Assembly: GCF_013031245.1 (NCBI RefSeq)
Contig: NZ_WPZL01000009.1
Location: 1-64,000, forward strand
Direction: 5' to 3'
DNA: 64,000 nucleotides
From: Ruegeria lacuscaerulensis
GTDB taxonomy: Bacteria; Pseudomonadota; Alphaproteobacteria; Rhodobacterales; Rhodobacteraceae
A program made the translations under genes and the position numbers. Below are positions 26,509-35,496 of this stretch, piece by piece. Numbering within the stretch: the first letter of the stretch is position 1; every line of letters begins with the position of its first letter. The notes under the pieces were generated by a model. The model did no database searches. It had not been told where the DNA came from and saw nothing but the letters and a program-made list of their open reading frames with translations.

Positions 26509-26542
26509 TTCTCCCTCGCAGGCGCAGCGGGTTAACCAGTCG

Positions 26543-27172
26543 ATCAAGCAGCCCATCCTGTCCCTTGATTTCCCGCCTGGGGCGAACCTCAGAAAGGCCC
26601 CGATTTGCCAACGGCTGGGCGTGTCACGAGCGCCCGTGACCGAAGCGATTGCCCGGCTTGCATCTGAAGGACTGGTGGATGTCGTCTCGCAATCCGGTAC
26701 GCGGGTTTCCTATTTTTCAATGCCAGAAATCCGCGAGGGCATGTTTCTGCGCGAAGCGCTGGAACTGGCGATCGTTGCCAATGTGGCCCGCGAACTGACC
26801 GAAGACCAGCGCAAGAAACTCAGCCGCAATATGCGCTTGCAGGAACTGTTAATCGAAGATGAGGACATCCCCGCGTTCTATCAGGCAGACGAAGAGTTCC
26901 ATGTATTGCTGATGGAATTCACAGGCTTCAAGCGTCTGGGAGATGTGGCACAGACTGTGTCTTTGCAGGTCAGCCGCGCCCGAATCCCGTTGCTGCCGAC
27001 ACCGGGGCGCATTGCCGAATCGCTTGCAGAGCATCGCGCGATTCATGCTGATATACCGGACCGCGATGAACAGGCGGCACAGAATGCCATGCGCCACCAT
27101 CTGCGGCAGTTTATGCCACGGATCGAAGTGCTGTCGCGGGAAAGGCCCCATCTATTCAATATCGCGCCATAA
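26543..27172 (+). pseudogene. GntR/FCD regulator lacking a start codon
   Basis: The frame encodes a GntR-type winged helix (IKQPILSLDFPPGANLRKAP, then RLGVSRAPVTEAIARLASEG) and a complete FCD effector domain ending RERPHLFNIAP. The in-frame region before it, back to a TGA at 26495, has no ATG or GTG until a GTG at 26621, which would cut the winged helix in half. The uxaA start lies only 35 bases away on the other strand, so the normal divergent promoter region appears deleted. Translation from an unusual codon cannot be excluded. Confidence 0.7.
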
Positions 27173-27189
27173 CCGGCACGAGAGGCAGG

Positions 27190-28240
27190 ATGAGCGTTTC
27201 ACAGACCGAGCTATTAAACAATCGCACGGCACGGCCGGTTCCTTTGACCCGCATGGGTTTTGGTCGCGCACCCTTGGGCAATCTGTATCGCAAAGTGTCG
27301 GACGAGGACGCGCAGTCCGCGCTACAGGCCGCATTTGACGCAGGCATTCGCTTTTTTGATACCGCACCGCAGTATGGGCTTGGCCGATCTGAGCGTGCTT
27401 CGGCGAGGCGATCGCTCGGTTTGGTCGCGAGAATATTAAACTTTCGACCAAGATCGGGCGCCTGCTGCTGGACTGTGAGCCGCACGAAGTGACACCCGAG
27501 GCTTTCGTGGATGTCCCGCAGAGCGCATCGTGTTTGACTACACCGATGGCAGGGTAATGCGATCCAATGAAGCCAGCCGGAAACGGCTTGGCGTGGCAAA
27601 TGCCGATATCCTGCTGGTGCACGATGTAAGTGTAATCAGCCAGGGCAGCCTGAAAATGTCGGATGCCAAAGTGCGCGAACTGTTCAACGGTGGCGGCTAC
27701 AAGGCGCTTGTTGAACTGCGTGACGCGGGCGAGATCTCCGCATTCGGCGCCGGTGTGAACGAATGGCAGGTCTGCGAGAAACTGCTGGGGCTGGGGGATT
27801 TCGACGGATTCCTCCTTGCCGGTCGCTATACACTTTTGGAGCAAGAGGCGTTGGACAGCTTCCTGCTGCGATGTGAAGAACGCGATGTTGGGATTATTCT
27901 GGGTGGCCCCTACAACTCGGGCATTTTGGCGACCGGAGCTATACCGGGTGCTAGGTACAACTATACAGACGCGCCTGCGGAAACTCTGGACCGAGTCCGC
28001 AGGATCGAGGCGGTTTGCGTGGCGCATGATACGCCCCTGATTGCGGCGGCCCTGCAAATCGTCTTGGCGCACCCGTGTGTTAAAACCGTTATTCCCGGCG
28101 CGGTCAGCGGGGCCGAAGTGCAAGCCAATGTGGCGCTACTTAACCATGATTTTCCTGCGGGCCTTTGGTCTGATTTGCGGGGCGAAAATCTGATCCACCC
28201 TGAAGCGCCGCTGCCAGTAGAGGCCGTCATTGCTGCGTGA
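27190..28240 (+). pseudogene. Aldo/keto reductase (L-fucose dehydrogenase-like), frameshifted
   Basis: The first frame gives the start of an aldo/keto reductase (LTRMGFGRAPLGNLYRKVSD, FFDTAPQYGLGRSERA). Frameshifts follow at about 27405-27520. The remainder is in another frame (DYTDGRVMRSNEASRKRLG, ADILLVHDV, GGPYNSGILATG, CVKTVIPGAVSGAEV). This is the D-threo-aldose/L-fucose 1-dehydrogenase subgroup, which oxidises the sugar to its lactone. It follows the gntR relic on the same strand and overlaps the fucU-like gene by 11 bases. At least two indels are needed to restore it. Confidence 0.83.
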
Positions 28241-28830
28241 CATCGACCCAATTCTCTCACCCGACCTTTTGTACGCGCTGCGGGCAAAGGGCCACGGGGA
28301 TGAGATCGTGATTGCCGACGCGAATTTCCCGGGCCTCAGCGTCGGATCCAATTGCATCCGCGCCGACGGGTGCTCGGCAAGCGAGATCCTGCGGGCTGTG
28401 CTGTCCGTCATTCCGCTGGACAGCTTCGCGCCGGACCCGGGGCTGATCATGCAGGTTGTCGGCGACCCAGACGCGGTGATCGACTACGGATCCAAACCGA
28501 TGATCCGGGACGGTATTATTGCCGGATGGGCCGAGGATATGGCCTTGCTGGCCCGCGAAACCGGTGCCTGGTGCAAACTTTCGGGGCTGGTTACCGAAGC
28601 TGCAGCCAATTGGACGATCGAAGACCTACGGCCATACGTCGATCACCTGTTGAACACTTTCGGTCCGAACCGCTTGATCTGGGGGGAGTGAATGGCCGGT
28701 CTGCACATTGGCCTGCAGTTATGAGAGTTGGCTGGACGCAACAGATGAGTTGCTGGGTGCGTTGACGGAAACGGAACGCAATGCGGTTCTGAGAGGCAAT
28801 GCCACCCGGGCTTATAACCTCAGGGATTGA
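28230..28830 (+). pseudogene. FucU mutarotase fused by deletion to lactonase remnant
   Basis: Residues 1 to about 84 are the start of an RbsD/FucU sugar mutarotase (DIDPILSPDLLYALRAKGHG, DEIVIADANFPG). The frame then runs straight into the C-terminal part of a fuconolactonase-type amidohydrolase (WAEDMALLARETGAWCKLSG, TFGPNRLIWG). After a frameshift at about 28688 the end follows: PVCTLACSYESWLDATDELL and RGNATRAYNLRD, stopping at 28828-28830. Neither half is complete, so the join is a deletion scar rather than a working fusion. Both parts belong to oxidative L-fucose degradation. The apparent start is a TTG. Confidence 0.82.
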
Positions 28831-29489
28831 AGTGACTTTAACGAAATTGGATTGCGGCGGGCTGTAGCTTGGGCGTCCAGAACGCCCCGGACGTGGACTC
28901 TCTGTGGTTACCCTGCGCAAGGGGATGGTCGTGGACATCACCGCAAAAACGGCCCCCAAAGTGCACGATATCACAGACACAAAGATGCCACCGACTATGT
29001 GCACGACGCGCCCGGAGAGGGGCTGGGCTCGCCGGATGAAGACATTCAGTGGCTCGCCTGCCAAGGACAACAATACCTCATGTGCAATCGGGCCGATGAT
29101 CCGGTTGTTTGATGACGGTTTCACCTTGGATGAAGTCCGGACGACAGACCTGAAGCTATCGGTAATCGGGCCAGGCGGGTTTGTTCTGAACGGCCATTTC
29201 TCGACGTCTCAGATCAGCCGGAGACCGTTCGATCTGGTGAAGCAAACAATAGGACGGCACCACCAGTACCCCGACGGGTTGATGCTGTTTTTGAGAACCT
29301 TTCTTGCCTCGACACAGGATCGCGATACTCCGGATGGTGGCTTTACATAAACGGCGCTACATCGTCACGATTTCAAATGACAAATTGGGTGCGTTGACCA
29401 ATACAGTACATCTGTCGACCGAGTGTCCTGAATGGCAGTTCGGGGCGTCCCACTTGATGCGAAACCTCGCCGAATGCGGCTTGATTTGA
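28831..29489 (+). pseudogene. FAH-family 2-keto-3-deoxy-sugar acid dehydratase remnant (AraD1/XylX-like)
   Basis: The 5' part is scarcely recognisable (VVDITAKTAP). The later part is clear: AKDNNTSCAIGPMIRLFDDG, DEVRTTDLKLSVIG and QTIGRHHQYPDGLML, then, after a one-base deletion near 29345, YIVTISNDKLGALTNTVHLS and ECPEWQFGASHLMRNLAECG. This is the ending of FAH-superfamily proteins that dehydrate 2-keto-3-deoxy-pentonates to 2-ketoglutarate semialdehyde. The next gene, six bases on, is a 2-ketoglutarate semialdehyde-type dehydrogenase, which fits. Confidence 0.7.
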
Positions 29490-29495
29490 GAGAGA

Positions 29496-31004
29496 ATGAA
29501 TATGTTGACAGGAAAACATCTGATCGCCGGAGAATGGGTTGGTGGCGTGGCCACTTTTTCCTCGGACCCTGCGCATGGGCCCAGTCATGAATTCGCCGTT
29601 GGGACAGCTGCGGATGTAGATGCGGCTGTAAAAGCAGCCGAAGATGCGTTTGCCACTTTTGGTTGGTCTTCGCGGGCTGATCGTGCCGCCTTGCTGCGCA
29701 GGATCGCAGACGAGATCGACGCGCGCGGCGATGCTATAACCGAGATCGGCTGTCAGGAAACCGGCCTTCCCGAAGCTCGACTTCAAGGTGAGCGTGGGCG
29801 TACAGTCGGCCAACTGCGCCTGTTCGCGGATCACATCGAAACGGGAGAGTATCTGGATCAGCGTCATGACCCCGCCATGCCGGACCGTGCCCCCCTGCCC
29901 CGCCCGGACTTGCGCATGATCCAGCGCCCCCTGGGGCCGGTCGCGGTATTTGGCGCATCAAACTTCCCACTGGCTTTCTCGGTCGCAGGTGGTGACACCG
30001 CCGCAGCGCTGGCGGCAGGCTGCCCGGTTGTCGTGAAGGGCCATCCGGCGCATCCCGGTACCGGTGAAATCGTGGCGCAGGCCATTGATGCGGCGGTGAA
30101 GGCGACCGGCAATCCCGTGGGCACGTTCTCATTGGTCCAAAGCGACGGGATCGAGGTTGGCGCGGCATTGGCCCGGCACCCTCTGATCAGGGCGGTGGGA
30201 TTTACCGGGTCGTTGCGGGCCGGTCGGGCGCTGTTTGACCTGTGCGCACAACGCGATGAGCCCATTCCGTTCTTTGGTGAGCTTGGATCGGTCAACCCGA
30301 TGTTTGTCCTCCCCAATGCAGCCGTCGCACGGGCGGCGGAAATCGGCACGGGTTGGGCGGCGTCATTGACCATGGGCGCGGGCCAGTTTTGCACCAACCC
30401 CGGCATCGCCGTTGTGGTTGACGGACCGGGGGCCGAAGCATTGCTGACGACGACCCAGTCCGCATTGGAGGAAACGGCGGAACAGACCATGCTGACACGT
30501 GGAATTGCAGATGCTTATCGCAATGGCGTGGCGCAATATGCCGCCGGGTCAGGGGTCAGCCAGGTGGTGGGTGAGGACAGCGCGCCGCGTTGCGCCGCCC
30601 CTAACTTGTTCGTCGTATCCGGCGACGACTGGTTGGCTGATGACAATTTGCATAAAGAGGTTTTTGGCCCCACGGGCATCATTGTCCGCGCCCGCGATGC
30701 CAATCAGATGTTGGACATCGCCCGGGCGGTCGAAGGGCAATTGACCTGCACCTTGCACATGGATGCGGGTGACATTGAGACCGCCCGCAAATTGGTGCCC
30801 GTGCTGGAGCGCAAAGCGGGCCGGTTGCTGGCCAATGGCTTTCCCACAGGTGTCGAGGTCTGTGACAGCATGGTTCACGGGGGCCCCTACCCTGCCTCAA
30901 CCAATTTTGGCGCAACCTCGGTAGGAACCCTGTCGATCCGTCGGTTCCTGAGGCCCGTTTGCTATCAGAACATTCCTGCAGATCTACTGCCGGAAGAGGC
31001 GTGA
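29496..31004 (+). CDS. 2,5-dioxovalerate (alpha-ketoglutarate semialdehyde)-type aldehyde dehydrogenase
   Basis: This 502-residue NAD(P)-dependent aldehyde dehydrogenase belongs to the 2,5-dioxovalerate dehydrogenase group. The catalytic glutamate is in FFGELGSVNPMF and the nucleophilic cysteine in GAGQFCTNPG. The C-terminus (MVHGGPYPASTNFGATSVGT) is characteristic of the group. It would oxidise 2-ketoglutarate semialdehyde to 2-ketoglutarate, the last step of Weimberg-type pentose or sugar-acid routes. It is intact although everything upstream on this strand is broken. It is followed after eight bases by an intact SDR gene. Confidence 0.88.
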   Translation: MNMLTGKHLIAGEWVGGVATFSSDPAHGPSHEFAVGTAADVDAAVKAAEDAFATFGWSSRADRAALLRRIADEIDARGDAITEIGCQETGLPEARLQGERGRTVGQLRLFADHIETGEYLDQRHDPAMPDRAPLPRPDLRMIQRPLGPVAVFGASNFPLAFSVAGGDTAAALAAGCPVVVKGHPAHPGTGEIVAQAIDAAVKATGNPVGTFSLVQSDGIEVGAALARHPLIRAVGFTGSLRAGRALFDLCAQRDEPIPFFGELGSVNPMFVLPNAAVARAAEIGTGWAASLTMGAGQFCTNPGIAVVVDGPGAEALLTTTQSALEETAEQTMLTRGIADAYRNGVAQYAAGSGVSQVVGEDSAPRCAAPNLFVVSGDDWLADDNLHKEVFGPTGIIVRARDANQMLDIARAVEGQLTCTLHMDAGDIETARKLVPVLERKAGRLLANGFPTGVEVCDSMVHGGPYPASTNFGATSVGTLSIRRFLRPVCYQNIPADLLPEEA

Positions 31005-31012
31005 GCTAAGGC

Positions 31013-31768
31013 ATGACAAATTTCACTCCATCCAACCGCCTGTTCGGCAAATGTGCCCTGATCACGGCTGCGGGTCAGGGCATCGGCCGGGCTACAGCGA
31101 AATTGTTCGCTGCAGAAGGCGCGCAGGTCATCGCCAGCGATATCAACGACGCGGCACTGGAGGATTTAGGTGAAACAAAAGGTATCCGGACCTTGAAACT
31201 GGATGTCACCGACGCCAGAGCCGTCCAGTCGGCAGCGGCGGATTTACCGCCGCTGGACGTCCTGTTCAACTGCGCCGGTTACGTGGCAAACGGCTCCATT
31301 CTGGATTGTCAGGAAGATGACTGGAACTTCAGCTTCGACCTCAACGTCAAGTCCATGTACCGACTGATCCAATTGACCTTACCTGCGATGCTGGAAAATG
31401 GCGGCGGTTCGATCATCAACATGTCATCGGTTGCATCTTCACTTAAGGGCGTGCCGAACCGCTTTGCCTATTGCGCGTCAAAAGCCGCGGTGATCGGGCT
31501 GACAAAATCGGTTGCCGCCGATTTCGTGACGCATGACATCCGTTGCAATGCGATATGCCCGGGTACGGTCGACAGTCCCAGCCTGCATGACCGCCTGCGC
31601 GCTACCGGAGACTACGAGAAGGCAATGACGGATTTTATCGCGCGCCAGCCTATGGGCCGTATCGGAACAACCGACGAGATCGCAGAACTTGCGCTCTACC
31701 TCGCAAGCGATGCCAGCAAATATACCACCGGACAGGCTATAGCCATCGGCGGCGGCTGGACCATCTGA
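31013..31768 (+). CDS. Short-chain dehydrogenase, probable 2-keto-3-deoxy-L-fuconate dehydrogenase
   Basis: This 251-residue classical SDR shows the cofactor loop TAAGQGIGRA near residue 20 and the NCAG motif. The active-site serine is in NMSSVASS and the YxxxK pair in YCASKAA. The C-terminus ends GGGWTI, as common in this branch. In oxidative L-fucose degradation an SDR oxidises 2-keto-3-deoxy-L-fuconate to the 2,4-diketo acid, which a FAH-family enzyme then cleaves. Such an enzyme is encoded next, 18 bases on. Substrate assignment rests on this pairing and the nearby fucose-type relics. Confidence 0.85.
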   Translation: MTNFTPSNRLFGKCALITAAGQGIGRATAKLFAAEGAQVIASDINDAALEDLGETKGIRTLKLDVTDARAVQSAAADLPPLDVLFNCAGYVANGSILDCQEDDWNFSFDLNVKSMYRLIQLTLPAMLENGGGSIINMSSVASSLKGVPNRFAYCASKAAVIGLTKSVAADFVTHDIRCNAICPGTVDSPSLHDRLRATGDYEKAMTDFIARQPMGRIGTTDEIAELALYLASDASKYTTGQAIAIGGGWTI

Positions 31769-31786
31769 GCTGAAAGGAAACACGAG

Positions 31787-32629
31787 ATGAAACTTCTGCG
31801 CTATGGACCGGTTGGCTCGGAAAAACCCGGTGTGCTGGATGAAGGCGGCAAGATCCGCGATCTCTCGGGCGTTGTGCGTGATATTTCGGGTGCGGTGCTG
31901 GGCGATGAAAACCTCACGATGCTGCGGGGTCTGGATCTTGCCGGCCTGCCTGTGGTCGAGGGCGACCCGCGTATTGGGGCGTGTGTTGGTCAGGTGGGCA
32001 AGTTCGTTTGTATCGGTCTGAACTACGCCGACCACGCCGCCGAAAGTGGATTGGAACTGCCTGCCGAACCTGTGGTCTTTTTCAAGGCTACCTCGGCCAT
32101 CATCGGCCCGAACGACCCGGTCGAAATCCCGCGCGGATCGGCCAAAACCGACTGGGAGGTCGAACTGGGTGTGGTCATCGGAAAAGAGACCAAATACGTG
32201 TCCGAGGCCGATGCACAGGACCACGTCGCCGGTTACTGTGTGGTAAACGATCTGTCGGAACGTGATTTTCAAATGCATCGATCGGGTCAATGGGTCAAAG
32301 GAAAATCGGCGGATACGTTCGGCCCGATCGGCCCCTGGCTGGTGACGCGCGACGAGGTGGCCGATCCTCAGGATCTGCCGATGTATCTCGAGGTGAACGG
32401 GCACCGCTATCAGGACGGCTCGACCAACACGATGCATTTTGGGGTGGCCACAATCGTCTCGCACCTATCGCAATTCATGTCGTTGCAACCGGGTGATGTG
32501 GTCTCAACCGGGACGCCTCCGGGGGTTGGCATGGGACAAAACCCGCAGGCTTATCTGAAACCCGGCGACAAGATGGAATTGGGCATCGAAGGACTGGGTG
32601 TGCAGCGGCAGGATGTCCTTCAGGGATGA
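31787..32629 (+). CDS. FAH-family hydrolase, probable 2,4-diketo-3-deoxy-L-fuconate hydrolase
   Basis: This 280-residue protein has the fumarylacetoacetate hydrolase fold. The segment FVCIGLNYADHAAESGLELP opens the catalytic domain. Metal ligands lie in DWEVELGVVIG (two glutamates) and in the aspartate of CVVNDLSERDFQ. GTPPGVGMGQ near the end is also typical. In the L-fucose pathway it cleaves 2,4-diketo-3-deoxy-L-fuconate to pyruvate and L-lactate. It follows the SDR gene closely and ends the intact plus-strand group. Other acylpyruvate hydrolase activities are possible. Confidence 0.85.
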   Translation: MKLLRYGPVGSEKPGVLDEGGKIRDLSGVVRDISGAVLGDENLTMLRGLDLAGLPVVEGDPRIGACVGQVGKFVCIGLNYADHAAESGLELPAEPVVFFKATSAIIGPNDPVEIPRGSAKTDWEVELGVVIGKETKYVSEADAQDHVAGYCVVNDLSERDFQMHRSGQWVKGKSADTFGPIGPWLVTRDEVADPQDLPMYLEVNGHRYQDGSTNTMHFGVATIVSHLSQFMSLQPGDVVSTGTPPGVGMGQNPQAYLKPGDKMELGIEGLGVQRQDVLQG

Positions 32630-32715
32630 CCTCACTGACGAAAGCCACATGCGGAAAAGAAGTGTCCCGGATCAGCGAATGAACCCGGTGCAGCATTTTT
32701 AGCCTTTTCAGACAG

Positions 32716-34176
32716 TTATCCCGGCCAGGGCAACGAGTATGTCTTGACGTTGGTGAAGAATTTCATCGCCTCGATGACTCCTTCTTTGACGCCATTGCCG
32801 CTGTTCTTTATGCCGCCGAAGGGTGACATCTCTATCCGGTAGCCGGGCTGCTCCCAGATGTTGCAGGTGCCAACATCCAGACCGTTGATATAGGCTATCG
32901 CGCGGTTCAGATCGTTGGTGCACACGCCCGAGGACAGGCCGAACTCGGTACCATTAGAGATTTCCATGACCTTGGCGTCGTCGTCCGGAACCCGAACGAT
33001 GGGTACAATGGGGCCAAAGGTTTCCTCCATCACCAATTCGCTGTCATGAGGAACCTTGTCGACGACAATCGGCGGCAAAAGCGCGCCCTGACGGCCGGGA
33101 TGGTATAGGATTTCCGCGCCAGCTTCTGCGGCCATGAAAACGCGTTTCTCAAACAACTCTGCGGCTCGTTCATGGATCACGCATCCCAACTGTGTGTTCG
33201 GGTCTTGTGGGTCGCCAAATCGGACGGCTTTGGCTTTTTCCAAAACCAGCTGCACAAATTTATCCGCCACGCTGTCCTGCACCAGAATGCGTTTGATCGC
33301 GGTGCAGCGCTGACCCGAATTGCCGGTAGCTCCGGCCACGGCGATGGCGGCGGCCCTATCCAGATCGGCATCATTCAGGTCGTTCAGAACGATTAGCGGA
33401 TCGTTGCCGCCCAGTTCCAGCGCCTGACGTTTGTACCCCGCTTTCGAGGCAATCACCTTGCCCACCAGAACACCGCCGGTGAAAGTGATGATGTCAATAT
33501 TTTCGTTAGTGATCATCTCGTCACCGATATCCTGCGGCCAGCCGGTGACCACCTGGAACATCTCGGGCGGCAGACCTGCCTCGTACAGGATATCGGCCAG
33601 GGTCAGTGCGGTCAGAGGCGTCAGCTCGGTGGGCTTGCACACCATGCAGTTATTGGTCGCAATCGCTGGCGCTATCTTGTGGCTAACCATGTTCAGGGGA
33701 TGGTTGAACGGCGTAATCGCGCTGATCGCCTTGACCGGTTCACGCTTGGTGAAAATTTTACGTTCCCTGCCGTTATGAGTCAGATCGCACGAGAAAATCT
33801 CGCCATCATCCTTCAGAGCCTCTGCGGCAGCGAATTGATAGACGTCTTGCGCGCGCTTGGTTTCATAGATCGCGTGCTGGTGGCAAATACCCAGTTCCAG
33901 CGTCAGCCATTTCGCCAGGTATTCGCGCTTCTCACCGATTAATTCGCCTGCACGTTGCAGAATCTGGCTACGCTCATACCGGGTCAGTTTGGGCGTGTAG
34001 TTCGCGGCAAGTTCGAAGGCTTTCCGTGCATGTTCGGCGGTGCCCGCGGGAACAGTTCCCACGACTTCATTAGTATAGGGGTAATGCACTGGCACTTTGG
34101 CATCGGTAAAGACAACCTTTCCCCCAATGCGCATACCTTCGTTGCGAATGTCGGATGTATTCATGATCTCGTCCAT
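32716..34176 (-). CDS. PhnY-like aldehyde dehydrogenase
   Basis: This aldehyde dehydrogenase has about 486 residues. The cofactor and catalytic regions are visible: [30 protein letters not shown] with the general-base glutamate, and [15 protein letters not shown] with the nucleophile. The ending ([20 protein letters not shown], then TYSLPW) matches the phosphonoacetaldehyde dehydrogenase (PhnY) group. The frame opens at 34251, but similarity starts near [10 protein letters not shown], so 34176 or 34164 is the likely start. No phosphonate genes lie nearby, so lactaldehyde or another short aldehyde from the neighbouring sugar pathway is an alternative substrate. It is convergent with the FAH gene. 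Confidence 0.8.
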   Translation of the reverse strand: MDEIMNTSDIRNEGMRIGGKVVFTDAKVPVHYPYTNEVVGTVPAGTAEHARKAFELAANYTPKLTRYERSQILQRAGELIGEKREYLAKWLTLELGICHQHAIYETKRAQDVYQFAAAEALKDDGEIFSCDLTHNGRERKIFTKREPVKAISAITPFNHPLNMVSHKIAPAIATNNCMVCKPTELTPLTALTLADILYEAGLPPEMFQVVTGWPQDIGDEMITNENIDIITFTGGVLVGKVIASKAGYKRQALELGGNDPLIVLNDLNDADLDRAAAIAVAGATGNSGQRCTAIKRILVQDSVADKFVQLVLEKAKAVRFGDPQDPNTQLGCVIHERAAELFEKRVFMAAEAGAEILYHPGRQGALLPPIVVDKVPHDSELVMEETFGPIVPIVRVPDDDAKVMEISNGTEFGLSSGVCTNDLNRAIAYINGLDVGTCNIWEQPGYRIEMSPFGGIKNSGNGVKEGVIEAMKFFTNVKTYSLPWPG

Positions 34177-34306
34177 GTCTCGCTGAGCCGTTGCTTTGAT
34201 TGGGTAAAAAGTCGTCGAGATTGCGTAACTCCGGTGCGTTGCCCAAATCAATGATGCCGTTGAGTAAAAAGCGGAGTTGTTGTCGGATCAACTGATCATA
34301 TTGATC

Positions 34307-35350
34307 TCATCCGTCCCCATCATGCGCCCAGGATCGTCGAAAATTGTGTGGAGAAACCTTGTATCGCCCCCTGAAATGGACTGAAAGGCGGTCGGTGCTG
34401 GAGAACCCGGACGCAAAGGCGATCTCGGATACGCTCAGATTTGTTTCGCTTAGCAAGGCAAAGGCGCGGTCCAGTCGGAGGTTATTGTAAAACCGGCCCG
34501 GTGACATGTTGGTGTGCTGTTTGAACAGGCGCTCCATGTGTCTCCGGGATAGCGATGCCTGATCGGCCACGGCCTCAAGGCTGAGGGGGGATTCAATATT
34601 GTCCCGCATGATCTGTACGGCTTCGATAAGTTTGGCATTCCGCGTACCCAGCAAGGCCGAAACTGGCGAGACCTGCCTGCTGCCGCTCTCGCTCGCCCGG
34701 CGATGCAGACACATCTCGGAGACACTCACCGCCAGAGCATTGCCGAACATCTCCTCGATAACTTCCAGCATCATGTCTGTGCTGGCGTGCCCGCCCCCGC
34801 AGGTCCGCAGTTTGCCATCGATTTCATAAAGGTTCTGCGTCGGCACCATCGTCGAGAAATTTTCGCAAAACCCGGGGCGGTTTTCCCAGTGCACCGTAAA
34901 TTTTCTGTTTCCGATCAGCCCGGCTTTGGCCAGGGCGAAGGCGCCGGTGCAAATACCTCCGAACTCACACCCATGGGCCTTTTGCCGCCGTATCCAGTTC
35001 AGAACGCGTGCGTCGAATGACGCCATCGGCTCCGTTCCCGAACAAACGAACGTATAAGCCCCCTTGTCCAGGTCGTGCATTGGGTGATCCACCTGAATGC
35101 CGATGCCATTGGAACATGTCACCGGAGCGCCGTCCGGCGACAGGATGTACCACTCGAACAATTGCTTTCTGGCCAACTGGTTTGAAATGCGCAGCGGCTC
35201 AATTGCCGCGCTGAAGGCCAGCATCGTCGTTTTGGGGAGAAGCAGGAAATGAAAGGTTTTTGGCGGGCCGTCGTAGGGAACGTCCACGGAAATCGCACCT
35301 TTGGGCAGGAAACGCTGATTGTCCAAATCTCCCCTCCTCTCGTCTGCCAA
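34307..35350 (-). CDS. GlxA-family transcriptional regulator (DJ-1/PfpI plus AraC domains)
   Basis: This 347-residue regulator has an N-terminal DJ-1/PfpI (class I glutamine amidotransferase-like) domain. The nucleophile-elbow region reads GCEFGGICTGAFALAKAGL, so a cysteine is present. A C-terminal AraC domain carries two helix-turn-helix motifs (LEAVADQASLSRRHMERLF and LSVSEIAFASGFSSTDRLS). The group often controls amine or amino-acid catabolism. It lies 131 bases upstream of the PhnY-like gene on the same strand, which is its most likely target. Its upstream region is shared with the divergent GntR gene. Confidence 0.88.
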   Translation of the reverse strand: MADERRGDLDNQRFLPKGAISVDVPYDGPPKTFHFLLLPKTTMLAFSAAIEPLRISNQLARKQLFEWYILSPDGAPVTCSNGIGIQVDHPMHDLDKGAYTFVCSGTEPMASFDARVLNWIRRQKAHGCEFGGICTGAFALAKAGLIGNRKFTVHWENRPGFCENFSTMVPTQNLYEIDGKLRTCGGGHASTDMMLEVIEEMFGNALAVSVSEMCLHRRASESGSRQVSPVSALLGTRNAKLIEAVQIMRDNIESPLSLEAVADQASLSRRHMERLFKQHTNMSPGRFYNNLRLDRAFALLSETNLSVSEIAFASGFSSTDRLSVHFRGRYKVSPHNFRRSWAHDGDG

Positions 35351-35453
35351 GCCGCCGGCGCAGGATTGTTTCTACGATCCAATAGGGCGCTTTGAAATAA
35401 TGAACACCAAATAGATATCAATGCATTCAAAACTCTTGGAAATTACTCGCTCA

Positions 35454-35473
35454 TTTTGTATTTTGGATACAAA
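35454..35473. promoter_or_regulatory. Operator before gntR (shared with the dppA promoter)
   Basis: TTTGTAT (35455-35461) and ATACAAA (35467-35473) form a perfect 7-bp palindrome around TTTGG, ending 23 bases before the GntR start. The 18 bases TTTTGTATTTTGGATACA occur again, inverted, inside the dppA promoter (42866-42883). The natural reading is that the GntR protein binds both, giving autoregulation and control of the transporter operon. Confidence 0.78.
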
Positions 35474-35496
35474 TTTGCACCGCTCGAGACAGATCA

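Noticed and set aside
31478..32464. 328-codon minus-strand open frame
   Set aside because: It lies opposite the intact SDR and FAH genes and shows no motif.
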